Positions 33,181-42,438 of a stretch of DNA of 63,000 nucleotides are shown in pieces. The notes under the pieces were generated by a model, which was given only the letters and a program-made list of their open reading frames with translations, was not told the DNA's origin and did not search any database. This DNA comes from Lachnospiraceae bacterium UBA3273. GTDB taxonomy: Bacteria; Bacillota; Clostridia; Lachnospirales; Lachnospiraceae. Every line of letters begins with the position of its first letter. Positions within the stretch are counted from its first letter, which is position 1. Made by a program: the position numbers and the translations under genes. Where the stretch lies: NCBI GenBank assembly GCA_002362385.1, contig DEUB01000007.1, positions 1 through 63,000 of the forward strand, in the 5' to 3' direction.

Positions 33181-34113
33181 TTATAAAAACATCTTCATCT
33201 GTCCGTCCGCCCAGCTTTCCTGCACCGCCTTTTTAACGATGTCGCCTTCTTTTATACTGCCGATCAAAAGAGGCGAGGAATCATCGTGTTTTGCCATGTT
33301 TTCCTCAACACATTTCCTGTCATAATTGGCATAACAGTACAGGCAGCCGTGTCCGCAGGAGTTATACATGCCGATATCGCTTCCCAGCAGGCAGCTGCAG
33401 CCTTCCCTTGCCGGCTTTATGCCTTTGGGCACCGCAAGGCTTTTGCCTATGGCCCGTTCTATTACTTCTTTGCTCATGCAGCCGCCGCAGTCCGCCCCGT
33501 ATTCGGAAAGATAATCCCCTTCCCCGCAGGGATAAACGCGCATCCCGTTTTCTGCTGCAATCTTTACCATTTCTTTGGTCAAAAGAATGGTATCCGCTTT
33601 GGAAACGGTAACCGCTTCCGGGAAATTCCGCTTTGTCTTCTCATACAGGTCGATAAAGCTGATCACGCACCTTTCGGTCTTTCCCTTTAAACGCTCCGCC
33701 ATCCTTTCAAACGCCTTTATGTGGAACTTCAGCGAATATTTTCCCCATAGAAAAACGGGGTCATAACGCCAGCTTACAGCCTCTTTCCCCACTTTATCCG
33801 AGAGTATACAAAAATCCTCCAGCACTTTTTCCTTATCGGGCACAAAGGGTTCGATCTCCTTTCCGTAAGGCGTAACGGTCACATAAAAACATTTCCCGAA
33901 GTCCTTTATCTTATCAAGCCCTGATAACATCGGCCCCGGATTCTTTGTACAAAAACAGATGCAGTCCACAACCTCCGGATCCAGCCGGTATTCCGTTACC
34001 TGACCGGGATAATACGGGTTTCTTACAAGAACCCGTCCCTCTTTTATCCGATGGTAAAACCACCTGCTGTAAAAGCCCGGAATATCCGTTCTGTTTCCCG
34101 TGTTGATGATCAT
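33181..34113 (-). CDS. DUF1848 family iron-sulfur protein
   Basis: 310 residues. It begins MIINTGNRTDIPGFYSRWF, contains ICFCTKNPGPML near residue 55, YVTVTPYG and VSWRYDPVFLW near 135, all typical of DUF1848. A C-terminal cysteine cluster CGHGCLYCYAN (CxxxCxxC, near residue 255) looks like a radical-SAM-type 4Fe-4S site placed at the wrong end of the barrel, and Cys pairs CGGC and CSC lie before it. The reaction is unknown. It is probably co-transcribed with the gene upstream (24 bases) and the CarD-like gene downstream. Confidence 0.88.
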   Translation of the reverse strand: MIINTGNRTDIPGFYSRWFYHRIKEGRVLVRNPYYPGQVTEYRLDPEVVDCICFCTKNPGPMLSGLDKIKDFGKCFYVTVTPYGKEIEPFVPDKEKVLEDFCILSDKVGKEAVSWRYDPVFLWGKYSLKFHIKAFERMAERLKGKTERCVISFIDLYEKTKRNFPEAVTVSKADTILLTKEMVKIAAENGMRVYPCGEGDYLSEYGADCGGCMSKEVIERAIGKSLAVPKGIKPAREGCSCLLGSDIGMYNSCGHGCLYCYANYDRKCVEENMAKHDDSSPLLIGSIKEGDIVKKAVQESWADGQMKMFL

Positions 34114-34137
34114 ATAATCACTCCTGTGTATATCCGA

Positions 34138-35751
34138 TTACACTTGATTCAAAAGCCCCTTAATGCCTTCCTTCTCAAAGATCGCCTTGTAATACCCCAG
34201 CTCTTCCTGGATCAATGCATCAATGACCTGCATACCCAAAAGCTCCACCGGCGCTTTATCGTCGGTCATGATATAGCCGCCGGCCTCATAATGTATCAGT
34301 TTTTCCTCTACTCTTTCCATCATGGCGCGCAGTTCTTCATCCTCTACGGCGGACAGATTGCTCTTTAACAGCCCCGTCATCTCCGGGTTGTCCGACGCAA
34401 ACAGTTCCCTGTTGGTGGAACCTGCCACATCCACGGTATAAACATTTCCGAATACGGAAGCAATGGTATCGGAAAGGTATTCGTTGATATTCCCTTCCCC
34501 GCTTCCCCTCATATTCATATTGACTACCATGACCCCGCCTTCATTTAAATGGTCGCGGACCATGTTAAAAAACTCCACGGAGGACATCTGAAAAGGAATG
34601 GTAATATCCTGATAGGCGTCTACCATGATCACATCATAGGTTCCGTCTATGGCATTTAAATAAGCCCTGCCGTCATAGGTCGTAACAGGGATATTCCTAT
34701 CCAGTTCAAAATATTCTCCCGCAAGGCGGGTAATCTTTTCGTCGATTTCCACCCCTTCTATATTCACATGAGGCAGATACCTCTGGCACTGGGTAGCATA
34801 AGTGCCGGTACCCATGCCAAGGATCAGAATATCCGCAGTCTCTCCCGCCTCCATGGCCCCGCTCATAAAGGGCGCCGCCATGGCGTAATCATAATACATG
34901 CCCGTCAGCCCTTTGTCCTTTTTCATAATGGACTGGACGCCGAACAACACATTGGTGGAGAGGATCACATCATCCTCACTATCCTTTACCTGAAGATAAT
35001 TGTAGATGGATTCTCCCTCGTAAAGCAGATTGCTTTCCCAAAAGGCAAAGCTGCCGGAGCATCCTAAAACGGCGCAGAGGATAAACGCTATGGCAGACGC
35101 TGCGCTCTTTTTAAAGCCTGTCTTCGCACTGATAAAATACAAAAGCCCCAAAATAAGCAGTACCCCCGAAAAGATCAGGAAGGTAACTGCCGTTCCCACT
35201 GCTGGGATGGTCACAAAGGTGGGAAGGAAGGTCCCGATAATGCTGCCGATGGTATTAAAGGCGCCAAGAGTCCCTACCGTCCTTCCGTTATCCTCCAGAT
35301 TATCCATGGTATATTTTGCAAGGGAAGGGGTTACCGTTCCCAACAGAAACAACGGAAAAACAAAAATGACCATACAGGCGAGAAACGCCGCCCAGATCAA
35401 AAAATTTGTATTGACAGTTACGATCAACAGGGCGGAAATTCCCAGGATGATATATTTACCAAGGACCGGGATCGCCGCGATCCACACCGCAGCAATGAGG
35501 ATCCGCCCGTACAGCCTGTCGGGATTGGGATTCTTGTCCGCACTCCGTCCTCCGTAAATATTCCCCAAAGCCATGGCTATCATAATGGTCCCGATAATAA
35601 TGGTCCATACAATCTGGGACGAACTGAAGTAAGGGGCCAAAAGCCTGCTCGCCCCCAGCTCTACGGCCATCACAGCCATTCCCGCAAAAAATTCCGTCAG
35701 ATACAAATAATATTTATTCTTCAATACAGGCCGTTTTGAAAGTGTGTCCAA
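34138..35751 (-). CDS. Fused membrane protein / spermidine synthase-like protein
   Basis: 537 residues. The N-terminal 230 residues hold about seven membrane helices, starting FFAGMAVMAVELGASRLLAPYF. The C-terminal part is a spermidine-synthase-like Rossmann domain: ADILILGMGTGTYATQ near 312, VEIDEKI near 337 and YDVIMVDAYQDITIPFQMSS near 370, in which the catalytic Asp region is recognisable. Known family members are called fused MFS/spermidine synthase; the real substrate is not established. It lies 31 bases downstream of the GH5 gene. Confidence 0.9.
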   Translation of the reverse strand: MDTLSKRPVLKNKYYLYLTEFFAGMAVMAVELGASRLLAPYFSSSQIVWTIIIGTIMIAMALGNIYGGRSADKNPNPDRLYGRILIAAVWIAAIPVLGKYIILGISALLIVTVNTNFLIWAAFLACMVIFVFPLFLLGTVTPSLAKYTMDNLEDNGRTVGTLGAFNTIGSIIGTFLPTFVTIPAVGTAVTFLIFSGVLLILGLLYFISAKTGFKKSAASAIAFILCAVLGCSGSFAFWESNLLYEGESIYNYLQVKDSEDDVILSTNVLFGVQSIMKKDKGLTGMYYDYAMAAPFMSGAMEAGETADILILGMGTGTYATQCQRYLPHVNIEGVEIDEKITRLAGEYFELDRNIPVTTYDGRAYLNAIDGTYDVIMVDAYQDITIPFQMSSVEFFNMVRDHLNEGGVMVVNMNMRGSGEGNINEYLSDTIASVFGNVYTVDVAGSTNRELFASDNPEMTGLLKSNLSAVEDEELRAMMERVEEKLIHYEAGGYIMTDDKAPVELLGMQVIDALIQEELGYYKAIFEKEGIKGLLNQV

Positions 35752-35782
35752 AACCCATTCCTCCGCATCTTTCTATAATCAT

Positions 35783-36817
35783 TTATAATAATTCGATCAA
35801 CTGCTCTTTAATCTCTGCATAGTGGGGATCGATCAGACCGTAATCCTTATCCTTATAGGTCCAAGCCGCATGCCCGATCCCGTACTTTACAAATACCTCA
35901 TGGATATCCCGATACCACCTTACGGTATCCTCTAAGGGCGCCTGGTCAATGACCCCGTATTCCCCGCAGTATAAAGGAACGTTTCTCTCCTCGGCCGTGC
36001 GGATGGCATCTGCAAACAGCGCTTCAAACAATTCCGGTCCCACTTTCGTAAGTCCTTTTGTAAAAATCGCTCCCATTGCCTTTTCATCAAATCGACGGCT
36101 TTTCTCCCTGTACTCCTCTAAGGACGCCGGATAAGGCATGTCAAAATCCTTCGTCATCCCCTCTACCCAGTACGCCTTCTGGTGGGTAAATACCAACGGT
36201 TCATAGCAGTGGAAATTGTATACGATCTTATCGTCGTAAGGCTCATCCAACAGCGGCACGCTGACCGCATTATTGTAATTGACACCGCCGACCAGAATAT
36301 AGTTATCCGGCGCTATCTCACGGATCGCGGCGATGGCTTTCTTTGCAATGGCGTTCCATTCCTTTGCCACAGAAGGATTCACGATCTCGTTGAGAAGTTC
36401 AAAGGCAAGCATATCGTGATGCTTTCCGAATCTTTTTGCAAACTCCTGCCACAATCTGATAAAACGCTGCTGAAGCTTCTCATCTTTAAAAAAGGCGTCC
36501 GGGTCTTCGCCGCCCCTTTCGTCAAAAGCATAGCCCGCCGTTTTGTGAAGATCCAGGATCATATTCAGATGATATTTCCGACACCACTCAATACAGCTTG
36601 AAATATAGCCGAATCCATCCTCGATATAATTTCCTTCCTCATCCTCCACAACCTGGTAATCCACCGGCACCCTTACATGGTCCAGTCCCCAGCCCGCAAG
36701 GACCGCAATATCCTTTTCTACGATAAAAGTCTCATAATAGTCCTTTTCATAGCGATTGCACTGGGATATCCAGCCTCCCAGATTCACACCCTTCTGATAA
36801 CCTTCAAATACTCTCAT
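35783..36817 (-). CDS. Glycoside hydrolase family 5 (cellulase-like), cytoplasmic
   Basis: 344 residues of a GH5 (clan A) barrel. Marks are FEGYQKGVNLGGWIS near residue 4, LDHVRVPVDYQ near 50, LDLHKTAGY near 95, the acid/base Glu in AFELLNEIVNP near 142, NFHCYEP near 205 and the nucleophile Glu in YCGEYGVI near 285. It has no signal peptide, so it should act on short imported beta-glucosides or related oligosaccharides. The frame is open to 36847; ATG 36817 with AAGGAG 8 bases upstream is chosen. Confidence 0.92.
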   Translation of the reverse strand: MRVFEGYQKGVNLGGWISQCNRYEKDYYETFIVEKDIAVLAGWGLDHVRVPVDYQVVEDEEGNYIEDGFGYISSCIEWCRKYHLNMILDLHKTAGYAFDERGGEDPDAFFKDEKLQQRFIRLWQEFAKRFGKHHDMLAFELLNEIVNPSVAKEWNAIAKKAIAAIREIAPDNYILVGGVNYNNAVSVPLLDEPYDDKIVYNFHCYEPLVFTHQKAYWVEGMTKDFDMPYPASLEEYREKSRRFDEKAMGAIFTKGLTKVGPELFEALFADAIRTAEERNVPLYCGEYGVIDQAPLEDTVRWYRDIHEVFVKYGIGHAAWTYKDKDYGLIDPHYAEIKEQLIELL

Positions 36818-36982
36818 ATACGTTCTCCTTTTCCTGCTTATACACATTTCATACTATTGTATGTATATCATCCCGTTCATCGCTTATTTGCCGTAATATT
36901 TAGTATTATAACATGGGATATCGGCTCTATGCAAAAACTTTGTCAAAATCAAGGAATCGTTTTGCGGATATTTTTACGTATT

Positions 36983-37011
36983 AAAAAAGGGCGGCCAAAT
37001 AAGCCGCCCTT
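36983..37011 (-). terminator. Terminator of the DUF4214 surface protein gene
   Basis: Nine-base perfect stem AAGGGCGGC/GCCGCCCTT (36987-36995 with 37003-37011), 7-base loop, then TTTTTTAATA on the minus strand (the first T bases pair in the stem). It is 19 bases past the stop codon. Confidence 0.92.
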
Positions 37012-37029
37012 CCCGTTTTCATCTTTCAG

Positions 37030-39867
37030 TTATCTTACTCCGTAATATTCTTTCAGTCCTTCAAATTCCTTTGAACGCGTAAATCCGTAGACCAGATCAT
37101 CCCTGGTGGTCTCGCCCGATTTCAGCCTGCCAAGCCAGTAGTTGTATCCCTCTTCATCCGGTTCCCTGTTTAAAAAGGTCTGATACATTCTGGTAACGAA
37201 CTCCCCGTCCGAAAGGTTCTGCTCCTTCAATTCCTGTGAATGAAGGAAACCAACCGTAGCGATCTTCTCAATGGTCTCGCCCGATGCGTATCTGCCGCAC
37301 CAGTCGTTCAGCCCGCCTTGGTCAAATTTCCTTCCCAGCATTTTGGTATACAGTCTTGCAATGAATCCCGTTGCCGCCGGATCCTTGTCTCTTGCCTGAG
37401 CCAGGGTTACCCCGCCTCTCTCCACGCCATAGTCTGCGCAAAGATTCGTAAATTCTCCCGATTCCGCAAAGCCTCTGAATATATATTCCCTGCTGACGCC
37501 TTCCTCCAAAAGCTTCAGCCAGCCATCCAGTCCGGCCTTATCGGCTTCCCGTCCCAGCATGGTACGGTAAAGGAGTTTCACATACTGCGCATCCGTATAG
37601 GCTGCATTTTCAAATTCTTTACTGAAGAAAAAGCCTCTGGCAACCTCTGCCGCAGAACTCTTCTTTGTATCCAGGCGGCCGGTCCAGTCTGCAAAGCCCG
37701 AACTGTCGGCTTCCCTTCCCATGGCCAGATTATACAGCCTTAATACGAAGCCCTCCGTTCCGGTCTTTCCTTTCCACGTATCAGGCCCTTCCTTCAAAAT
37801 TGAAATATCCTGGTCTTCCGCAACAAAGTATGTACTGAATTCATTGGTAGGGCAGACGATATTTCCGTTAAAGGAGCCGCCCTCGCCGACATAAAGTTTT
37901 TCAACGCTTCCGTCCGCCTTTATATGGAAAAGCGCCGGTTTCTTAAATCCCGTCAGATTATCAATATACAAATTCACACTTCTGTCAGGCTCCACTTCCT
38001 TCGTATCATCCTGTATCAACATAATATCCATAGCAAGCACCTTTGATGAGGGATCGGTCAAAGCGTCTTTGATCTCTGTGAGCTCTGCCTCATCCGGCTT
38101 TTTCACACAGGGATAAGTCTCCTCATCGATCCCCGCGGCAGCCACTCCGACGAGGAGGGCGTCTTTATCTATAGCAACGCTGGTTCCCTGTACGCTTTCC
38201 CCGTTTCTTAAATCCACGGTCTTGGAATAGCATACGTTTTCAAAAACGCCGTAACCTACATATCCTCGAAGCTCTGCTACCTTCGCCACAAAGCTTCCTC
38301 CGTCGATGACCTTGCCCGCATCCGCCATGGCGCCGTAATCGGTTTCCGGCATCGCCTCTCCGTCCTTGGCGTTTACGTCGTCATAATATGCGATGAAATT
38401 GATATTGCCGTTTACGGAAGCGTTTCCTTTATAGCTTTTATGAAGGCTTAACGCCCCCGCGTCTCCGTTTACCACAACGTTTGAATTTCTGCTGTCTCCG
38501 TAAAATATGATATTCCCGCTGTCATCCCTCTCATAAATAGTAAAAGCCTCGTCTCCCGTTTCTCCGATACGCCCGTACTGCTCAAAGCATGCCACATCCA
38601 GGGTCACGTTTCCGTTGACTACGGCGTTTCCTTCCCTAAGATGCAGGGCATACAGGTCCGTGTTAAAGGTATGGCTTTTCCCGTCGGCGATATCAACAAT
38701 ATCCTTTGGACCCGGTTTTGTATCCAGCACAGCGCTGTCTTCATAGAGCAGATACATAACGGGATAATGGAAATCATTGGTAATGGGCGAACCGTTTTTC
38801 AGATAATAATAAACCTGATAATAAGAGCTGCTGGGCTTCGGCTTACCGTTTTCATCATATTCCCCTACGATCAGCCACTGATCTTCCTCCTGCTCGCCCA
38901 TGATCTGATTGGGATAAAAGACGTCCTCCGTTTCCTTCATAAAATAATAGGCTCTTCCCCCGCTTCTATAATCAACAAGACCGCTTTTGTCCACTACGGG
39001 ATCCGTAAAGGGCCGCAGACCGTTATAGGTCCCGCCGCCTTCTCCCGCAATGCAGACCTTTCCGGTTACTTTTCCGCCCTTCATGGCCACGTCGGCAATG
39101 CCGCCCATAATAAGAAGGTCAATATCTCCGGCGTTTTCGGACTTGCACACAAGGGAGGCCGTATTGGAAAACCGTCCCTCTCCCACAAAAACGGCGCAGG
39201 CATAATTGGTCTGGGAGGGATCATCCTGATCCGGGGTCCCCACCGTATAGGTAGTGGTTGCCGAAAGGCTTCCGCTTCCCGTTATATCTAAGGATCCTCC
39301 GACACTCAAAGCCTCTCCCCTGGGACAGGAAACGCTGTTCTCCCCTATGAGTTCCAATTGCAGGGTCTTAAATGCGCTTCCCTCCTGCCCGTCCGTAGTG
39401 GCATAAAATCCGATCCCCGCATATTCATATCTGTTATCGTTCCCTACCGTATAACGGAAATTTTTCAAAGTCAGCTTTGAGGCCGCCTGATTGTAATGAA
39501 GGCTCCAGTCAGGATCCGTTTCCGTGGTTTCAATGAGACTGCCTCCTGTGACCTTAATATAAACATTGCTTTGTCCAAACAGCGTGCCGTCAGGTTCTAT
39601 TGTTATGGAATCCTGTCCATGGTCGTCTCCTGCCGCTTCTTCCTGTAAAACGTTCCCCTTTCCCTCTTTCTCTGTCTCCTCTGTCTCTGTCTCCTCCGTC
39701 TCTGTTTCCTCTGTCTCTTCCCTATCCATACTGTCGTTTTCCGATACGGTCCCATTCCCCGTAAGCTCTGCGCCGTAAGTGTAAAACGGCGAAACAAGCC
39801 AAGTGACCGACATGACAAACAGCACTATGAATACCGTTAAAACCCTTTGTCCTCGTTTCATCATCAT
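37030..39867 (-). CDS. Secreted surface protein with C-terminal DUF4214 repeats
   Basis: 945 residues. A signal peptide (hydrophobic residues 9-30, likely cut after TYGA) is followed by a Glu/Thr-rich stretch (about 45-70) and a large beta-rich region with carbohydrate- or adhesin-like parallel strands (about 85-700). At the C-terminus (about 715-945) are four repeats of the type FVxRLYxxxLGREAD..G...W...L.SG, which form DUF4214 domains. These are found in surface-layer and toxin-like proteins, where they may bind calcium or glycans. No LPxTG motif is seen. It is transcribed away from the XRE/kinase genes, from the same intergenic region. Confidence 0.88.
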   Translation of the reverse strand: MMMKRGQRVLTVFIVLFVMSVTWLVSPFYTYGAELTGNGTVSENDSMDREETEETETEETETEETEKEGKGNVLQEEAAGDDHGQDSITIEPDGTLFGQSNVYIKVTGGSLIETTETDPDWSLHYNQAASKLTLKNFRYTVGNDNRYEYAGIGFYATTDGQEGSAFKTLQLELIGENSVSCPRGEALSVGGSLDITGSGSLSATTTYTVGTPDQDDPSQTNYACAVFVGEGRFSNTASLVCKSENAGDIDLLIMGGIADVAMKGGKVTGKVCIAGEGGGTYNGLRPFTDPVVDKSGLVDYRSGGRAYYFMKETEDVFYPNQIMGEQEEDQWLIVGEYDENGKPKPSSSYYQVYYYLKNGSPITNDFHYPVMYLLYEDSAVLDTKPGPKDIVDIADGKSHTFNTDLYALHLREGNAVVNGNVTLDVACFEQYGRIGETGDEAFTIYERDDSGNIIFYGDSRNSNVVVNGDAGALSLHKSYKGNASVNGNINFIAYYDDVNAKDGEAMPETDYGAMADAGKVIDGGSFVAKVAELRGYVGYGVFENVCYSKTVDLRNGESVQGTSVAIDKDALLVGVAAAGIDEETYPCVKKPDEAELTEIKDALTDPSSKVLAMDIMLIQDDTKEVEPDRSVNLYIDNLTGFKKPALFHIKADGSVEKLYVGEGGSFNGNIVCPTNEFSTYFVAEDQDISILKEGPDTWKGKTGTEGFVLRLYNLAMGREADSSGFADWTGRLDTKKSSAAEVARGFFFSKEFENAAYTDAQYVKLLYRTMLGREADKAGLDGWLKLLEEGVSREYIFRGFAESGEFTNLCADYGVERGGVTLAQARDKDPAATGFIARLYTKMLGRKFDQGGLNDWCGRYASGETIEKIATVGFLHSQELKEQNLSDGEFVTRMYQTFLNREPDEEGYNYWLGRLKSGETTRDDLVYGFTRSKEFEGLKEYYGVR

Positions 39868-40033
39868 TTTCTTCTCCTTTTCCTTTTACCCTCATCCTCC
39901 CGCCGTTTTTGCGGGGTTTTGATGATTTCCCCATGCGGCAGGTATTGTCCCGGGAAACGCACAAATCGTTCATTTCTTCCCCGCATTTTATTTTACCCCA
40001 CATTTTCTCACATTTGTTCCGCAACTTGTGGAC

Positions 40034-40062
40034 TATACATAAAGCCGGTCCTGTTATATAAT
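40034..40062 (+). promoter_or_regulatory. Promoter of the XRE regulator-kinase operon
   Basis: TATACA (40034-40039), a 17-base spacer and TATAAT (40057-40062), 46 bases before the start codon. The -35 box matches consensus at four of six positions. Confidence 0.6.
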
Positions 40063-40108
40063 AATTACATTATTTAACGTATTTTTTGTATCAAAAAGGA
40101 GAATGCCG

Positions 40109-40555
40109 ATGCCTGCAGATAATCATGAAAAAAATATCCCCACACCTACCACCCTTCGGTTAATGAAAATGCTCGAGTCTTCTCCCAAACGTTTCCTTGA
40201 GCAGTATTTTCCCGTAATAAAAAATACTACCTTTCATTCCCACTTAAGAACGCTGATGTCAAAACGGAATATTACCTCTTCGGAGCTGATCCGCCGTGCC
40301 GATATCAGCAAGACCTATGTCTATCAGTGTCTGAACGGGGAACGTCTTCCCGGCAGGGATATTGCGCTCAGGATGGCCTTTATCCTGAAACTGGACATCA
40401 AAGAGACCCAGCGTTTTTTAACGCTTGCGCAAAAAAGCGTCCTGTACCCCAAGAGGCGCAGAGACGCGGCCATTTTGTTTTGTATCCAGAAAAAATTTCT
40501 TTTAGATGAGACCAATTCCTTTTTAAAAGACCTTGGAGAAAAAGACCTGTTATGA
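40109..40555 (+). CDS. Helix-turn-helix (XRE-type) regulator coupled to a Ser/Thr kinase gene
   Basis: 148 residues. A Cro/CI-like helix-turn-helix lies at about 45-110 (LRTLMSKRNITSSELIRRA, ISKTYVYQCLNGERLPGRD, LRMAFILKLDIKETQRFL). The C-terminus is basic and helical. Of two in-frame ATG codons, 40109 is chosen because AAAAGGAG lies 7 bases before it, while the ATG at 40103 is only two bases after that site. The stop codon overlaps the start of the kinase gene (ATGA), so the two proteins are made together. It may be a substrate or partner of the kinase. Confidence 0.88.
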   Translation: MPADNHEKNIPTPTTLRLMKMLESSPKRFLEQYFPVIKNTTFHSHLRTLMSKRNITSSELIRRADISKTYVYQCLNGERLPGRDIALRMAFILKLDIKETQRFLTLAQKSVLYPKRRRDAAILFCIQKKFLLDETNSFLKDLGEKDLL

Positions 40556-42435
40556 AAAACAAAGCTTTAGAAAATGAATTTAATCAATTTTATAAAGACA
40601 ACGCCGGTATTCCCGTTCTCCCTTCCGGATTTTCAGATTATGAGTTTATCTCTTTTTTAGAAGACAGTCCTCAGAAAAAGAATCTGCTCCTAAAAAGCAA
40701 AAAGACCGGCCAGAAGGTTGTCCTAAAGTACGCCTCCGGAGACTATGTTTCCATGCTCCGGACGGAAAGCATCTCTCATACTCTGGGGAAATTTTCCTTT
40801 TTCCCCTATGTTTTCGACTATGAAGAAACGCCGGAGGGCGCATGGCTGCTCCGGGAATATATAGAAGGAGAATCCCTTGCGGAAAAAATAGAAAACGCAG
40901 GGCCCATTTCTTTAACGGAGGCTGTAAAAATCTCGGTCAGACTCTGCGGCCATTTAAAAATGCTTCACGATTCCACCCCTTCCATCATATATCGGGACCT
41001 AAAGCCCGCCAACATTGTTATCAACGATTCCGGAGATATCTATCTGATCGATACCGGCTCCATACGGCCCTACCGGGAAGATTCCGCTTCGGATACCGTC
41101 TGTATCGGCACGCCCGAAACCGCTGCCCCCGAACAATTCGGCGCCAGACAGACCGACCGGCGCACCGACATTTACGGCCTCGGCGTTTTATTCCACTATC
41201 TGCTTACGGGAAATCTGTCCTTAGATAAGCTGAAGGAGGAAAAGCTGCCGCGAAAGGTTGTTTCCATCATAAAAAAATGCACCGCTTTTAATCCGGAATC
41301 ACGTTATCACGATATCGGAAAGGTACAGGCCGCATTGAACAGGCTTATCCCCACCGGAAAGCTTTACCTTACCCGCCTTGCCGCAGCTTTTTCCCTCTGT
41401 GCTTTTACCGCCGCCCTGATACTGCTTTTCAATTCCCTTTCCTTAAACGCCCGCAAAGAGGTAGTATTCTCTTCCCCCCTTTTAGAACAGGCGGTCAGGG
41501 AAGAATTGGACATTCCAGACGGAAATCCGGTTTACAGACAGGACCTTTCCCGGATAACCCAGATCCTGATCTGCGGCAATACCGTTTTCCATAACCGGGA
41601 TGAACATGAATATTATCTGGAAGACCACTCCGTAAACGGAGAGCCATCAGAATACGGCTCTATTATTGATATTTCCATACTGGCTGATATGCCCAATCTG
41701 CGCTATGTGGTATTGGACTATCAGCTTATAAGCGATATTTCCCCTTTAAAGGACTTAAGCCTGATTCAATTGTCCCTGTGTGACAATCCCGTAACGGACA
41801 TATCGGCTCTAAAAAACCTTTCCCTCCTGCAGACTTTGAATCTCTATAAGACAAACATCACTTCCTTAGAACCCCTGAGGGATGCTTCGTGCCTGACGGA
41901 ACTGGAATGTTCCTATACACACATTACCACATTAGAGCCTCTTTCCGGCCTGCCCCTGAATACGCTTTACATGGTAGGGGTCCCGGCAAATGATGTGGAA
42001 GCTTTATCAAACGTGCCGCTGACCCGGCTGGTTCTGCATCAGCTCCCTTTTGATAAGCTTCCTGCGATCGCAGATATACCGACTCTTGAAAACCTGACCC
42101 TTTATGACTGCGGCATTACCTCTCTTTCCGAAATTCCGGAAATGGAACAGCTTGACAGCCTTGATATTTACAGCAACGGCCTGACAGACCTGACCGGAGT
42201 GGAACGATTTCAAAACCTTACCGGATTATGCATAGGCGATAATTCCATTACGGATTTTACGCCTTTGGTCTCATTAAAAAAACTGACTTATCTGGACATG
42301 GCCGGAGCCGGAAATACGGATTTTAAGTTTCTGAATCAAATGCCGAAGCTTAAAGGCATCCTCGTGAACGAAGACCAGCTGGACGCCTTATATAAGGCAT
42401 TTCCAAAGCCGTGGTTTGAGGTAAACTACCGATAA
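40552..42435 (+). CDS. Membrane Ser/Thr protein kinase with extracellular leucine-rich repeats
   Basis: 627 residues. The N-terminal kinase domain (about 25-270) has the ATP lysine at K59, catalytic loop YRDLKPAN with Asp149 (Tyr replaces the usual His of HRD), metal site DTG at 167-169 (in place of DFG), the activation-segment end GTPETAAPEQFG and the helix-F Asp in TDIYGLG. A membrane helix follows at about 278-298. The rest is extracytoplasmic: a link of about 60 residues, then some 10 leucine-rich repeats (SDISPLKDLSLIQLSL, TDISALKNLSLLQTLNL, TSLEPLRDASCLTELE). It should sense an external ligand and phosphorylate inside proteins. It is coupled to the XRE gene and ends 3 bases from the convergent anti-sigma gene. 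Confidence 0.92.
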   Translation: MKNKALENEFNQFYKDNAGIPVLPSGFSDYEFISFLEDSPQKKNLLLKSKKTGQKVVLKYASGDYVSMLRTESISHTLGKFSFFPYVFDYEETPEGAWLLREYIEGESLAEKIENAGPISLTEAVKISVRLCGHLKMLHDSTPSIIYRDLKPANIVINDSGDIYLIDTGSIRPYREDSASDTVCIGTPETAAPEQFGARQTDRRTDIYGLGVLFHYLLTGNLSLDKLKEEKLPRKVVSIIKKCTAFNPESRYHDIGKVQAALNRLIPTGKLYLTRLAAAFSLCAFTAALILLFNSLSLNARKEVVFSSPLLEQAVREELDIPDGNPVYRQDLSRITQILICGNTVFHNRDEHEYYLEDHSVNGEPSEYGSIIDISILADMPNLRYVVLDYQLISDISPLKDLSLIQLSLCDNPVTDISALKNLSLLQTLNLYKTNITSLEPLRDASCLTELECSYTHITTLEPLSGLPLNTLYMVGVPANDVEALSNVPLTRLVLHQLPFDKLPAIADIPTLENLTLYDCGITSLSEIPEMEQLDSLDIYSNGLTDLTGVERFQNLTGLCIGDNSITDFTPLVSLKKLTYLDMAGAGNTDFKFLNQMPKLKGILVNEDQLDALYKAFPKPWFEVNYR

Positions 42436-42438
42436 TGC

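Noticed and set aside
39722..40024. 100-residue minus-strand frame upstream of the DUF4214 protein
   Set aside because: It overlaps the signal peptide region of the real gene in another frame and its sequence is untypical of proteins.
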